Source: Krasilnikovozyma curviuscula
Lineage: Eukaryota > Basidiomycota > Tremellomycetes > Cystofilobasidiales > Mrakiaceae
Assembly (NCBI GenBank): GCA_014825775.1
Contig: MVAQ01000059.1
Span: 34,487 to 98,486 of the forward strand
Length of the DNA: 64,000 nucleotides
Direction: 5' to 3'
Shown: positions 1-10,772 of the stretch, in pieces
How the letters are laid out: each line of letters starts with the position of its first letter
How positions within the stretch are numbered: the first letter of the stretch is position 1
Notes under the pieces: model-generated
Told to the model about the DNA's origin: nothing
Seen by the model: only the letters and a program-made list of their open reading frames with translations
Databases searched by the model: none
Program-made: the position numbers and the translations under genes

Positions 1-646
1 GGGGAAGTTTGGTGGTAAACGAATATCTTACTTCTGCTAAAAGTATTGCCGATTGATACGTAACGACGACTTGCTCATAATTCACCTCTCATCGACAGAC
101 GTCATCTTTAATGATATATTATCTATATTCGATCAAAGTTGCATCTATAAGTAATTCATAAGAAGGTAAGAAGGTCTAGAGAAGTTTCGTCAAGGCTAAT
201 ACATTGTTCCTTAATCAAACTATTCCTTCCGCAATTCGAGTCTGAAATTTCTCATGTCTAAAAGATGAAGGCGAGACAGTTCGTTGCTTTTTCGCTGGTT
301 CCATTTTGTACTGGGACGCAATAGATCTGAGTCCTTACCCGGACCGTTATACTGAGAAAGGGTGGTGAACGTGTCCACGTTGTAATAGGGTTGCTCACAG
401 TCTGGTACAGCTGGAGTGGAACGAACAAAATGAAAGAGATTGCGTTCGGTACAGATCACTGACGGTCGAGATGCTCGAGTGGCTAGTGATGAACTTGGCT
501 GAGAAGCACCTCCTTCGCATCTTTAACAACTATAAGATTCAGTAAGAAAATTTAATGAAATACGAAAGAGAATAAAGAAAATGAACTTACTTTCTCGAGA
601 GTCGCATCCTTCAAAGTTCGACACCAGTGAACTGCTTGGAGCTAGA
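1..646. other. Region downstream of the RTC4-domain gene; possible spliced 3' sequence
   Basis: No gene is recognised here. On the minus strand a strong donor (GTAAGT, 585-590) pairs with a TATAG acceptor near 530. That would make a 61-base intron at 530-590, inside the 3' UTR of the RTC4-domain gene or in a short alternative C-terminus. An open minus-strand frame at 220-459 (79 codons) has no recognisable domain. No reading frame joins these pieces to the upstream coding sequence without meeting a stop, so none is called coding. Confidence 0.4.
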
Positions 647-3456
647 TCAGCCAATCTTTTGATTAAAGACAAACTTCCCCTCTGGGGTTTTACCAACCTT
701 CCGTTTTCCTTTATAGCCTCTTGTCTTCTTCGGTAGTGGTGTTTGCTCCTGGCTCGAGTCGGGTACTGCCTCATGGACTGGCTGGGAAAGATCAAGACAT
801 GAAGAGCCGCTTGCTTCAGCTTCTAGTTTATTCTTAGAGGTATTGAGATTTTCCCGAAGAGAACGTTCACCAGCGCTGAATATTGAAGCATCGGCAGGTC
901 GGGGTGGTTGGTCCGGCGAAGAGTCAATGATAATGACTTCCGAGGCAGCTGAGCGGTTCTTAGTCCCGTTGCTGACGGTTGGGCTGGCCTTCGTGGGCTT
1001 CTGCTGGGGCAGTAGAGAAACCGAGGACAGAGAATCGAAGTAACTAGTCTCTTCTCCTGAGCTCAGATATAGTCTTTCATTCACCTTCTTTCGCTGATCC
1101 GCCTCCGTTTCCATCTCACTGTCACTCTCCTCCTCGTCTTCATCGAAGTCAGCAGACAATCCACCCAGTAACTCCAAGGCTTCACTGCCATGAGTAGCAG
1201 CACCATAAGCTTTACTAGCAGCCATGATCTTTTTGGCTTCATCGAGATCGACATCTTGATCCAGAGCTATGAGATTGGCAGCAACTTCTGGAACGAGGAT
1301 GAGGTAGATAAAGTCGGACGGGGAGAATGGCGCCGAAACCATGGAAGTAAGTTGAATGTTGTTCTTTCGACCAATAATGTATCGCTTCGTAATGTGACGA
1401 TGGATGAGTGCTTGGCCACGTTCGCCATAACTACGGCATCCGGAAGATAAATGATCGGTAACTGTTGTGGAACGAAAAAAAAGGAAAAGGAAAAGTCACT
1501 TACTACCCAGGTTGTTTATCTTGAAAGACATCAAATTGACCCCTAGCACTTTCACTTTTTTTGCCTCCAATTCTTTGCCTATCCCCCAGGGAGTCCTTGT
1601 AATACTGACTTAGCTTTGGATCCTTAATGATGTTCTCAATCACGAATCTGATCTTCTTTTGTTTCAGCCTCCAGTCGAGTTCAGCGAAATCACCGTCTGT
1701 GAGGATCTTCCAGTTGCTGGGAACTTCAATTGATTCCGTGCGGTGCATAATACAGGCGTTGACGGAAGTCTTCAGCGGCAAAGATCGAGCTGCTGGATTG
1801 TAGATGGTTGGAGCATGCTTTGAGACCGTCTCCAGATGCTCGAGCAGATCTTGGAGTTTCTGGGACAATTTCTTTGGAAGAGGTTCTGAGCAGTACGGGC
1901 AAAGTTCGTGCGGTCGTTCGTGGATGACGGCCTCTACGAACGTAGGAGAGTAAGTAGGAATCGGTAAGAAACAGTACTGGCAAGGAAAAATTGAAGGATT
2001 CTCACTCACCTGCTGGTTCATAGTCTAAAATAGCCCGATCATCCTCGTCATCCTCAGAGTTGTCGATCGACACCATCGCTTCCCTCACGTCCTCGTCGGA
2101 GCCGTGCTTTCGCCCTGCCTTCTTCTTCACTTTACTTTTGAGACTAGCATCCTCTAACTTCTTCTCCCCTTTATTGATTAAATCAAACCCAGGGAATGCC
2201 TTCATCATTTCCTTTGCCTTCTGCTCCCTCTCTAACCGATCCCCCGCATCCTTCTGCCTGTCTTTCGCAGCCTGTTTGGCATCTTCCTCTTTTTTGATCT
2301 TCTCGGTTTCAGCTTTTACCTTTTCAGCGTGAGCTTTGGCGGATGCATCTCTTCGAGCGTCACGCTCTTCTTTGTTATCCAACAAGTCTGCTAAGAACGG
2401 TGGGCGAGATGTGGAAGCAATGGACAATGCATGTTGAGATACTACTGCTTTGCTGGATACTTGAGAAGGAATCGCTGGTGTTTGAGGCTTGGGTCTCTTT
2501 GACAGTTGTTGGAGGAAGTCGGGAAGAGGGTTCTTGTCGATAGCCCGTTCATAGTTGGCGTTAATCAGCAGATCCATCTCATCATCTTCAGCCTCACCAG
2601 CAAGATATACCGCAGCATCTTGACCTTTTTCTTTATTGTAATATTTTGACTTCTTGAGTGATCCTGACATTTTTGATGAACTTCTTTGTTTTGGAGCGTC
2701 AAAGACTATAGGGTCTGGATCTCCATCTAAATGATCCCCTTGGGAAGACAGAATATCGGCCGTTGAGATCATACTAGTTCTCGGTTTTGGCTTTGGTATT
2801 TTTTTTGTGTTGGCCAATTGGGCTATTGGTGCCGGATTGGGTGACGAATGTGAAAGAGAGCTAGAGGATGTTGTGATCATTGAAGAAGTTTGGGGGGTCT
2901 TGTCGCATTTTTCTACCCATTTGGAAGGTGAGGCGTGAGAACCGCAAGTATTGATACATGTCCATGTTGCTGATTTTAGGTCTGTCATCTCGGTTACACC
3001 TTTGTAAGAAGAGCTGCTTGACACCTTTTCCAAAACGTTATCGATCTGAAGGTCAGAATCAGAATCCACTCCAATAACCGTCTTCTTCCTCAGCTTCTTA
3101 GAAGACTTAGACTGTAAAGGAGATGCTAAGCGTTTCTTGGATGCAGATGGTTTCGTTGAGGTCGTTAGTCGGGCTGGAAGGGGTGCTTCAGAAGAGGAAA
3201 CGGAATGAAATTTATCATGTGTTTCTCCGACTGTATGAGACGCAGAGACACATTCGTTCACTGTCGACCATGCATCTTGTGGGCTGATTCTGACGCCGTT
3301 TTCTACCTGTCGTTTAGCTTCAGCGGATGGGGGCGCTTTGTTTACCGGCGTAGACGTGCTTCCAGATTTCGGAGGCGCTTTTTGGAAGCCAGAGGAAATA
3401 TTTCTGGAGACTGATATTGACACGGAAGTAGAACGTTTCGTAACACGATCGTTCAT
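647..3456 (-). CDS. RTC4-domain protein (restriction of telomere capping 4-like)
   Basis: A multi-exon gene of about 800 residues. The first exon (about 2024-3456) encodes a Ser/Lys-rich, low-complexity N-terminal half with a basic nuclear-type patch (KKRLASP, SSKKLRKK) and a Lys/Glu-rich coiled-coil stretch. The RTC4-like domain follows: a CPYCSEPLP motif, a block with WRLKQKKIRFVIENIIKDPKLS, then GCRSYGERGQALI and FIYLILVPEVAANLI, with a closing KKIMAASKAYG segment. The exon 1-2 junction reads PAG|EAVIHE when a 76-base intron ending GTTCGTAG is removed; a second intron lies near 1451-1500. In yeast, Rtc4 is a nuclear protein tied genetically to telomere capping, and its biochemical role is unclear. 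The tail after the domain (Ser/Asp-rich) is unconserved-looking, so the exact stop is less certain than the domain. Confidence 0.8.
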
Positions 3457-3481
3457 CCAAAGCCTGACAACAAAAACTTGA

Positions 3482-3910
3482 TCAGTATGCTAGTGGCCGC
3501 TTTAACGGAAGATCTCGGACGTACTTCTCGTTCTGATCTTCCTTATTTTGACGAGCTAATCCCTCTCTCAAACTACCAACACCACCAGCTCGTTGTCCAG
3601 CAGCTTGAAATGCGGTCTCTTTCTCCATCTTGAGCTGCCTCCCCACACCGATCTTCTGCACAGTAGCTTCCCGTTGTTGAAGCAGTTCTTTCACTTCTGT
3701 CTCCTGCCCATACTTCTCCCTTACATTTGACCTCCTTTCTTCACATCTCCTATCTGCTCGCTGCATCAGTTTGCTCTCGTCCTCGCCGTCCCAAACTCTG
3801 CCAGCACTCTTCCCGGTCGAAGACCTGAAGGGCTTCGAATGAGCTGCTGTGGATATAGCACGAGCAGAACAAGATTCACCAGCTGCTATTCGTTCCTGAT
3901 ATGCTTCCAT
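3482..3910 (-). CDS. Small Glu/Arg-rich coiled-coil protein, unknown function
   Basis: An intact, intronless 142-codon frame on the minus strand. It lies just 25 bases upstream of the start codon of the RTC4-domain gene and reads in the same direction. The product is hydrophilic and rich in Arg, Glu, Lys and Gln. Residues about 45-110 have the charged, Leu-spaced look of a long helix or coiled coil (for example ETEVKELLQQREATVQK). There is no signal peptide, membrane segment or metal-binding motif. I do not recognise the family. Its composition is far from what antisense shadow frames give, which is the main reason for calling it. It could also be a terminal exon of a longer gene, but no clear acceptor joins it to upstream sequence. 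Confidence 0.45.
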   Translation of the reverse strand: MEAYQERIAAGESCSARAISTAAHSKPFRSSTGKSAGRVWDGEDESKLMQRADRRCEERRSNVREKYGQETEVKELLQQREATVQKIGVGRQLKMEKETAFQAAGQRAGGVGSLREGLARQNKEDQNEKYVRDLPLKRPLAY

Positions 3911-4188
3911 TCATTCCTCTAGTTTGCCTTGTGTTTCCCCACGCCTGGGAACTAGTCAAAAGTTTGTGCTATTTCAGCTTCACGGATCTCATTTGGTTTC
4001 ATTCCGAGACACACGGCTAGATAAAGAAAGATACATACAGGTCTTAGGTATGAGAGAAAGACAGGGCAGTGAAGACTCCAAAGAAGGTGTTTGGTGCTGC
4101 CCTCGAGCTTGACGTTCTGCACAGGGAATTCCGAGGTTGGTTCTACATTCAGAAAGATTATGAAAGGGTAGTGACACTCACAGTACGT

Positions 4189-4446
4189 TCAGTCCTCAAT
4201 ATATAATCTTTCGGAGATGACGTCGAGTGACTTGAGAAGGACTTCTTCCCCGAGAGTTCGTACGAAGGCTTGCTGGATTCTGGGCTTTACAAGAGTTCTT
4301 TCGGTAGACGGAGGGGTAAAAGGATTCCGGAAGAATATCTGTGTCTGTGAGTATTGTCGAGATCTTGACGCAGTTTTGGTTGTGGGAAAAGTCACCATTC
4401 CAACGCGACTTGCTTTCGCGGAGCGCGGCAAGAGCCTTGTGCTCAT
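4189..4446 (-). CDS. Possible small mitochondrial protein, unknown function
   Basis: An 85-codon minus-strand frame about 150 bases downstream of the LRP1 stop. The N-terminus is basic and lacks acidic residues (MSTRLLPRSAKASR), with Arg residues before a plausible processing point (SRSRQYS), as in mitochondrial presequences. The rest is a short domain with NPFTPPSTERTLVKPR followed by a helical-looking C-terminus (LGEEVLLKSLDVISERLYIED). A GTGACT...CACAG interval of 51 bases inside the frame is a candidate in-frame intron; removing it keeps the frame but shortens the presequence. The family is not recognised. A different start in another frame (MKTNLKNEHK...) cannot be excluded. Confidence 0.4.
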   Translation of the reverse strand: MSTRLLPRSAKASRVGMVTFPTTKTASRSRQYSQTQIFFRNPFTPPSTERTLVKPRIQQAFVRTLGEEVLLKSLDVISERLYIED

Positions 4447-4596
4447 TCTTCAAATTGGTCTTCATAAAGGAGAGGATCAAAAGAAAACTATATCGATATA
4501 TACATACATACCCTTCTACGAAACCAGCTAACTCTACAAACTTCACTATTTACCTCCTTCGCGCTAGAGCTCCAGTTTCCACTGTCTAATCGTCAT

Positions 4597-5694
4597 TCAA
4601 ACCGCTTTGGCCGCCGCTACCCCTCTAGCCTTCCTCCTCTCTTTTTTTGCCTTCTTCTTCTGACTTTTCGCTTCAGCTGTTAAAGGCGGCGTCGTCGAAC
4701 TTGTTGAGGAGGATGCGGCGGAATCGTAGCCTGAGCGGACGCAAAGTTCGAATGCAACCCTTAGCATGCAGCCCTCAGCGATGAAAGAGGATTAATAAGA
4801 TAAAACTTACCAGAAAACGGATCTATCCTCGGTCGCTTCATCCTACTGACTGCTCCCGCCGGCGCAGGAGAGCCAGTCACAGAAGCTGAGCTGACCTTGC
4901 TGAGCTGTTGTGCTACAGCCTCGATGTCTTCTGACTCTCCCTCTGAGTCTTGCATTAATACATCATCACCATCAACTTCTCTCTCTTTACCTTTCGTACT
5001 GCCGACGAAGTCTCGCCCGCTGAGGGATTCCTGTGCAGAGACGATGTTGAAACGCGATGACTTGTCGATCGATGAGGAGCCTGCGTTTGCTGATTCGGGG
5101 AAGGGTTTGTTTCCGGAGAGTGCGGATTTGATAAACCGGGCTGCTGCTGCTGTATCGACCGTTGTTTTGCCTGGAGAATCGTGAGAGAATATCAAAATCA
5201 GATTTCAGACACCAGAGTCTTAGGTATGGACCAGAATCTTACGAGGATCGTCTGGAAGGCCACCTGATATTTTGTTGATCTTTGAAAAATACTTCTTGAT
5301 ACGTTCCTGCGACAATGTAAACACCAAGCACTGAGCAGCTGTCTGAAAGTCAGGGACTAAAGTCTTGTACTCACACGTTCTTCATCTACACCAACATCAG
5401 TAGTCTTAATCCCCTTTGCTTTCATATACACTAGAAGCCGAGCAGCGGAAGGGACGTAGCGTCAGTAGCCCATTTCCTCGTCAAACAAATTCTCCTAATC
5501 CACATTTACTCACCCCAAAGCGTCTCCTCAATCAACAGTCCCAGCACCACTTGCAGCTTAGCCCTGTCCATATCTCCATTTAACGAAGCCAACGTTTCCT
5601 TCAGTGGTTTCTCCAAAAGTGGTTGTAAGGTCGAGGCAAGTTGCGAGAGCGAGGCCGAGAGTGAGCTAGCTTGAGGGAGCAGAGAGTCGTCCAT
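4597..5694 (-). CDS. LRP1: Nuclear exosome cofactor Lrp1/Rrp47 (C1D/Sas10 family)
   Basis: The yeast homologue (Lrp1/Rrp47) binds the exonuclease Rrp6 and supports nuclear exosome trimming of rRNA, snRNA and snoRNA precursors. Exon 1 (about 5510-5694) encodes the start of the C1D/Sas10 domain, with helix pattern LSQLASTLQPLLEKPL and the family hallmark MDRAKLQVVLGLLIEETLW. The next exons give VYMKAKGIKTTDVGVDEER and RIKKYFSKINKI, matching the conserved 'G-x-x ... RIKxYxxKI' block. The 4761-5195 exon holds an acidic Ser-rich linker. The last exon starts after donor SG|GTAAGTTT and ends in a Lys-rich tail (KSQKKKAKKERRKARG), typical of RNA-binding Rrp47 C-termini. The final junction (PFSG|YDSAAS) is in frame. 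The promoter is probably in the 1-kb gap shared with the divergent F-box gene. Confidence 0.87.
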
Positions 5695-6687
5695 AGTTCA
5701 GATGTAGATTGATGAGGCTCGATTATAATATAGAGAAAGTTGGAATGCCCAAAGAACTGAAGATCGATAGGGTAGGTGTTGAACCAAAATTTGAACGAGG
5801 AAGGGGAGCTGCTGAGCTCACTGAACGAACCAAAAAGGCCAGGAGGTCAGTACACTAGTCATAACACACAGTTTGGGTGGTACCTTCACAACGAACAAAT
5901 TTGTCTTCTGAGAAACCTCCAAGCAGTTGAGCGTTGACTGGGTACCCCCTTGCAGCGGTGCCACCAACGGGTGTAACTGCTTAGACCCATTTTCTTGGGT
6001 CACGAATTAGATTTTGCAGCGGTGCTTTGATCAACTACAATATTTTGAAATGAGTCAGACCTATTAGGAGCTTTGGAACCATTAAAGTCAATAGAGATCC
6101 GTGATCCCCGCCTTTGTTTCAGCGACCTCGCCTTCACGATCTTCTACAAGATCGCTTCCGACCCTTCAACATACACTAGGCTTTTCATAGTCTCTGCTGT
6201 CTATCTCGTTTAATTGCACTTTATTATCAAAGGAAAGACATCAATGAACGCCAGATGCAACGAAGATATTGATGGTCGAAACTTACATGACGGCAACGAC
6301 TTGCTGTAAGACTTCTAGCTCGTAGATTCAGACAAGATATTTGTTTTTTTAATGCAAGCCTCTAATGATTTTAAATGAGATGATGTCAAAATGCTGTAAT
6401 AAACCTTGAAATCGCCACTTTATCAGATTGGCAATGAAGGCACCAACAACATCTCTACCAATTGAGCACTACCCAGAGAGCACTAGGTCAGCTCCGTCAG
6501 TCAAACTATGATCTGTATAAGTTGACTAACGATCAATTTTTTCGACTCAGGTCAGATATCGTTAGTGGACAGCCGCTCCGCCGGAAGCTCGTTACTTCCT
6601 CTGTCGTGCTATCTTGGGTATGTTCCTGGTCTGACTGGCTTGACCTTGTAACAGACCCTAAGCCCGTCCCTTTGTCGATTCTCATTC
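5695..6687. promoter_or_regulatory. Divergent intergenic region between LRP1 and the F-box gene
   Basis: About 1 kb separating two genes transcribed away from each other, so it should hold both promoters and 5' UTRs. I see only short chance frames and no recognisable RNA gene or repeat. A plus-strand frame beginning at 6462 runs into the F-box 5' region but lacks domain content, and is more likely transcribed leader. Confidence 0.4.
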
Positions 6688-7888
6688 TTGGAGAAACAGC
6701 CTCGAATGACTGCAGTAGTCTCCGGAAGGACGCCTTGCCTTTCCAACCTGCCAGACGACGTCCTGTCCTGCATAGTCTCATTGGTTTCGACATTCCCTCA
6801 CACTTCAGAGCATGACAGTTTGGACTCTCTATCCAGAGTATCGTGGCAGCTCCGGTTTTTTTCTCTGCCGGTCCTGTTCAACAAGATCGTCTACCGCCCA
6901 CGACCTCACGAGCTGTCGCGCTCACAAGCATACCCGAGACGGATACTCGGTTTCCTTTCAGACAATTCTCATCTTTTTCAACATTTGAGGTCAGTCTTTT
7001 CTTCATTCTGGAGTAGATCCTACCACGAACTTGACAGGGCGACTCTGTTTTCCAATTCATAGGGTGATAGATCTCTCGAGGCTGGAGTACGGTGACGAAG
7101 ATCATGAAGATCTTTCTCAAGAGTATTACGGTGAATACGTCACACCAATCCAGCTAGTCTGGCACATCATAGCACTCGCACCAACTCTCCGAATACTACA
7201 CGTCTCCGCCGACGAGCGCTGTCGAGTCGACGGCAACACTCTCACACTCATCAACAATCATCAGTCCCTTCAAAAAGTTATCGTTCCCTCTTCTAAACAA
7301 CTTAGCGACCTCAGTGGGAGCTACAGCATCAAAGATGCAGCAAAAGTCTCTATGAGGCTGCAGGTCAACACCTTCACCTTTCATAAACACCTCTCTGATA
7401 CATGGCTAATGAGCTCTGGGTTAAAGTTCTCCAACGCAGAGTTCTACACCCACGACACACCTCGACCACCCATGACTCACGTCCTCGCCGTCGTAGCCAG
7501 TAGATCCTTTGATGATATCTTGTCTCTAACCATCCACTTTGACCAACTTACATTCATCATCCAACACCATCCCAACTTCAATTTGATTATTCATAAGCTT
7601 CAACGGCTAGATATTTATGGTTATTGTCTCCACCGCAACCTCGAGGTGTTTAATTCAGTCCCGCTGTCGCAGGAACTCTTCAATCGTATCGACAATCTCC
7701 ATCTGCTACCTGAATCAACAGCATCAACTGCAGCTCCGCCGTTGGAAATTCATCACATCAGAGTCACCAGGAACGGCAATACGGAAGGTTGTGACAAATT
7801 TGTGGTGTCGAAGCTCGTGCTGGCGTCGCCCGCAAGGGAAAGCGAACTTGCTTGGCTAGATATTGCGGGCACAGGGACCCAAGCGTGA
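6688..7888 (+). CDS. F-box protein (SCF substrate adaptor candidate)
   Basis: Two coding exons. Exon 1 (to 6989) carries an N-terminal F-box of about 45 residues: LSNLPDDVLSCIVSLVS, then LDSLSRVSWQLRFFSLPVLF. This is the classic LPxDLL...Vx(R/K)...W...P..W-type pattern, with N-terminal Leu-Pro and central Val/Trp. The intron at 6990-7062 joins LFQHLR to VIDLSR in frame (an AG + G codon split). Exon 2 has leucine-spaced segments such as LRILHVSADERC and LQKLIV-like strands, consistent with a degenerate leucine-rich substrate-binding region. In fungi such proteins link Skp1/cullin-1 to specific substrates. The specific substrate cannot be read from the sequence. The start at 6688 is the first Met in frame; Met at 6706 is equally plausible. 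Confidence 0.75.
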
Positions 7889-8449
7889 GAGGTTAGGTTA
7901 GGTTAGTTGCGTGCGCTGTATTGATTTTGTTTTACCGGTACAGAGGGGAGTGACGGAACGATTTGATGATGAGCTGGACGACGAAGATGTCTTGTTATGT
8001 TAAACAGAGATTTATATATGACCCAGGTGAAATGCTGGCTCAGCCAAGGAAATCTTCTGTTTAGATAAGCTTCTTCACTTAGTCGCTGATTTTTCTTCAC
8101 TACAGTGGTTCCAAATTAAACGAGTTGGTACCTTTGGCCGTATCGCCATCGCTTTCGCAACACAACCCATTTCGCGACAGGTCTGTCGTATCAGCAGTAA
8201 GAGGACTTGATGACTGGGTAGTTGTATTTAGTTTTTATTATTATTTCTTTTCATGTTTGATCGTGTGATCTTGAGATCCTCTTGTCTACGTCTGAGACCT
8301 CTTATCCGGATTAGCAGATGCGATTTCGAAACTGCGCCTGAAGTTAGTTGCGCTGGGTCCTCTCGATACGACAGTGCTCAAATTCACGTAGAGATTATAA
8401 TAATGTTTGCTTTAAGCATTGATGTAATTTCTGCCTTTTTTCAGAAAAA
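7889..8449. other. Intergenic region before the PTC7-like gene
   Basis: No gene is seen. Just after the F-box stop is a short run of three GGTTAG-type units (about 7890-7908), too short to be a telomeric array. A pyrimidine-rich tract ending TTTTTTCAG at 8434-8443 looks like a 3' splice site, suggesting a 5'-UTR intron in the downstream phosphatase gene. Confidence 0.4.
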
Positions 8450-10182
8450 GTGATGGATTTCGTGTATGGCCTTGAGTCAACCATCGATCTGTTTCAACCC
8501 TCGAAGCCATCCCACCGGAAATCTTCAAAATCAGCTAAAAAGCCATTCCTGCCACTTTCTTACGAAGTCTTAGATTCTAACCAGGCCCTGGGTGAAGACT
8601 TGAAGATGCTGCTTCTCTCACCAGTGCCTCATTTACTATGCCCTCAATTGCTCCCACTACCCCTCCCCTTTGCCCTCCCGACACTCATCTCCAAGGCCTT
8701 CAGCACATCCTCAACCTCACTCTTCCATTCAACAGTGCCAAGCAGGTCGATAAGCGTCCCACTCCGGAATAAACTCACCTTCAAAGTCGGTCTTGGTTAT
8801 GCCGGCAAACCACCTGAGTCTGGCTCGTCGAGCAAGAAACCAGTTGGTCTGAGCTCGAATTCTGCGGCTGGGAAATGGAAGGATGAGATGTTGAATGCGG
8901 GGGACAAGGCTAGGGCGATTATGTATGGTGAGGACGCTCTCAAAGTCAGGAGGGACGCTGGCGAAGATTTCTTCTTTATCAGAGAAACACCATCGGTACG
9001 TGGCCACCTTGCTCTAATATGATTAATGTATGAAATCAATTTGCTGATTCTTCTTATCTCTTTTTGCTTCAGAAAACAATACTAGGTGTAGCTGATGGAG
9101 TAGGAGGATGGAATTCTTCCGGCATTGACCCCTCAGCATTTTCTCAGTCACTCATGTACAACTCCTGGAGGCACTCTGAGAATAGTAAGCATATTTCTCC
9201 CGTCTCTATGCTTTTATACTGACTTAAATGGTCAAAATGTGTCATCCTCTTTCTTTCTCGTCGTGGCTTGAAAATCGAATCCTCTCTCGTTGCGATTTCA
9301 GCTTCAACATCACCTGAAAAAATTCTTTCAAAAGCATATGACTCTGTATTGGATGATGAAGCAGTGGTAGCCGGTTCATCGACCGGTTGCATTCTGAGCC
9401 TAGACGCTGAACAGGGTTTGCTTCAAGCTGCCAAGTAAGTAACTTCTTCTTCCATCTCTCATTAACACTTGATCTCATTCACTTGTCATGTTATCTGCAG
9501 CCTTGGCGACTCCAACTTCTCTGTCTTCCGAGGTGGCCAATTTCTCCCCACCCCACCTGCACAAACACATTACTTCAACTGCCCTCGCCAACTCGCGAAA
9601 ATTCCACGCTCCATGCGAGAAGGATCATTGAACGATCTTCCTGAGGACTGTGATTTGACAAATTTGGAGCTGAAGGACGGCGATGTTGTATTGTTATTTG
9701 TAGGTTCACCCTTCGTGTTTGCGTAGTTCCATTTTTGACGACTCTTTTTTAATAGACGGATGGGCTTTCGGATAATGTCCACACGGCTGAAATGGCGTCT
9801 ATTCTCTCTCAACCTAACAACCCGACTGTCGATCTCCTAGCGGCCCATCTCGCCGTTTACGCACAAGTAAGCGATCTCCACATTTTCCCCCAGACCTTGC
9901 ATCACTAATAGCGAGTCGGGTTTCTGCAGGTGTGTATGTTCAAGGAGGATAAAACTTCACCCTTTGAGATGGAGGCCAAGTTGGAGGCGAAGCGACAGCT
10001 ATCAAGGGGACGCAGCAGCGAGAATTGGATTGGCGATTATCGAGGCGGAAAGGTTGATGAGTGAGTCGCTCACTCATTTTTATTTACCACTAGGTCCGTT
10101 TCTTGATCACTGACTGGGCGTCTCTTTTTCGTGTGCGACCAGTGTGACGGTTCTTGTAGCTGTAGTATCAAAGGCGGCTTAA
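8450..10182 (+). CDS. PTC7: PTC7-like mitochondrial PP2C protein phosphatase
   Basis: A Ser/Thr phosphatase of the PPM/PP2C family. Yeast Ptc7 dephosphorylates the coenzyme Q enzyme Coq7 in mitochondria. Exon 1 includes a hydrophobic, Ser/Arg-rich leader beginning MLLLSPVPHLL at 8606, a likely mitochondrial targeting sequence, so 8606 may be the true start rather than 8450. The phosphatase core follows: GEDFFFI, then the metal motif GVADGVGGWNSSGIDPS, GSSTGCILSL, LQAANLGDSNFSVFRGG, DGDVVLLFTDGLSDN, and the closing DDVTVLVAVV with metal-binding Asp. About six exons, with introns near 9000-9070, 9184-9300, 9434-9500, 9702-9756, 9868-9928 and 10062-10142. The last junction (KVDD|VTVL) is in frame and the stop is TAA at 10180-10182. 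All key PP2C Asp residues visible to me are intact. Confidence 0.87.
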
Positions 10183-10680
10183 TGAGCATGTCCTGTAGAC
10201 TTGGTAGAGCTCTTTTACATGTATTTTTCCCCTTGCATCTGCTGATCATAGTTAAATCTACGATGGTCCTACCATTTAGTCCATGGCTAGTATACACCAA
10301 TAAGTTTGTGAGGAGTAGGCGCCAAAGGAAGTGTAACAGGAGTAAGCTGGAAATGACTTGGGGGCGCGTTTTCTCTCTCGTGTATTCTCCAATGCGCTTT
10401 GGGTACAAATTTGGTGGGGGGCACCCAATAGTTTTAAGAAGAGAATTTGGAGGGTGTGGAGCGGCGTGAACGATCAAAAAGCCGAACGGACAAAGGAGTT
10501 TCAAAACGGTACATTGAACAGCACTGTCGCTACCTGGTAGGTAAACACTTTGAAGAAGAAAACGCCCTCCTAAAAGAAAATTCGGGCAAACTAACGAAAT
10601 AGCTTTGAAAAAGAGCAAACAAAAGGAAAGAAATCTAAAAAAAAATAAGAAAGGGAACATCTAAAAGGAAGTAATTTTCC
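10183..10680. other. 3' flank of the PTC7-like gene
   Basis: Noncoding-looking sequence between the phosphatase stop and the tRNA-Ser gene. Overlapping frames on both strands (plus 10131-10469, minus 10070-10660) have no domain content and are judged to be chance. Confidence 0.4.
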
Positions 10681-10772
10681 GAGCAAGACAGGATTTGAAC
10701 CTGCGCCTCCAAAGGAGATCACATATATCGAAAATTCGAGTGTGACGTGTTAGACCACTCTACCACTTGCCC
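10681..10772 (-). tRNA. tRNA-Ser (anticodon CGA) with a short intron
   Basis: Read on the minus strand. The acceptor stem GGGCAAG pairs with CTTGCTC over 7 bp with one G-U pair. The anticodon stem TCACA/TGTGA encloses the loop C-T-CGA-A, giving anticodon CGA (Ser, UCG codons). About 10 bases (TTTTCGATAT) interrupt the loop after position 37, the usual place for nuclear tRNA introns. The long variable arm CTCC-TTT-GGAG is the class II feature expected for Ser. The T arm GCAGG-TTCAAAT-CCTGT is intact. The D stem is weak (one mismatch), which is tolerated in Ser tRNAs. 3' CCA is not encoded, as normal in eukaryotes. Confidence 0.88.

Noticed and set aside
5818..6003. 61-codon minus-strand frame in the LRP1/F-box divergent gap
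   Set aside because: Too short, no domain, sits in expected promoter sequence.
7886..7910. Short run of GGTTAG-like units, resembling telomeric repeat
   Set aside because: Only three units, not TTAGGG and far from any chromosome end signal; most likely chance in a 3' UTR.
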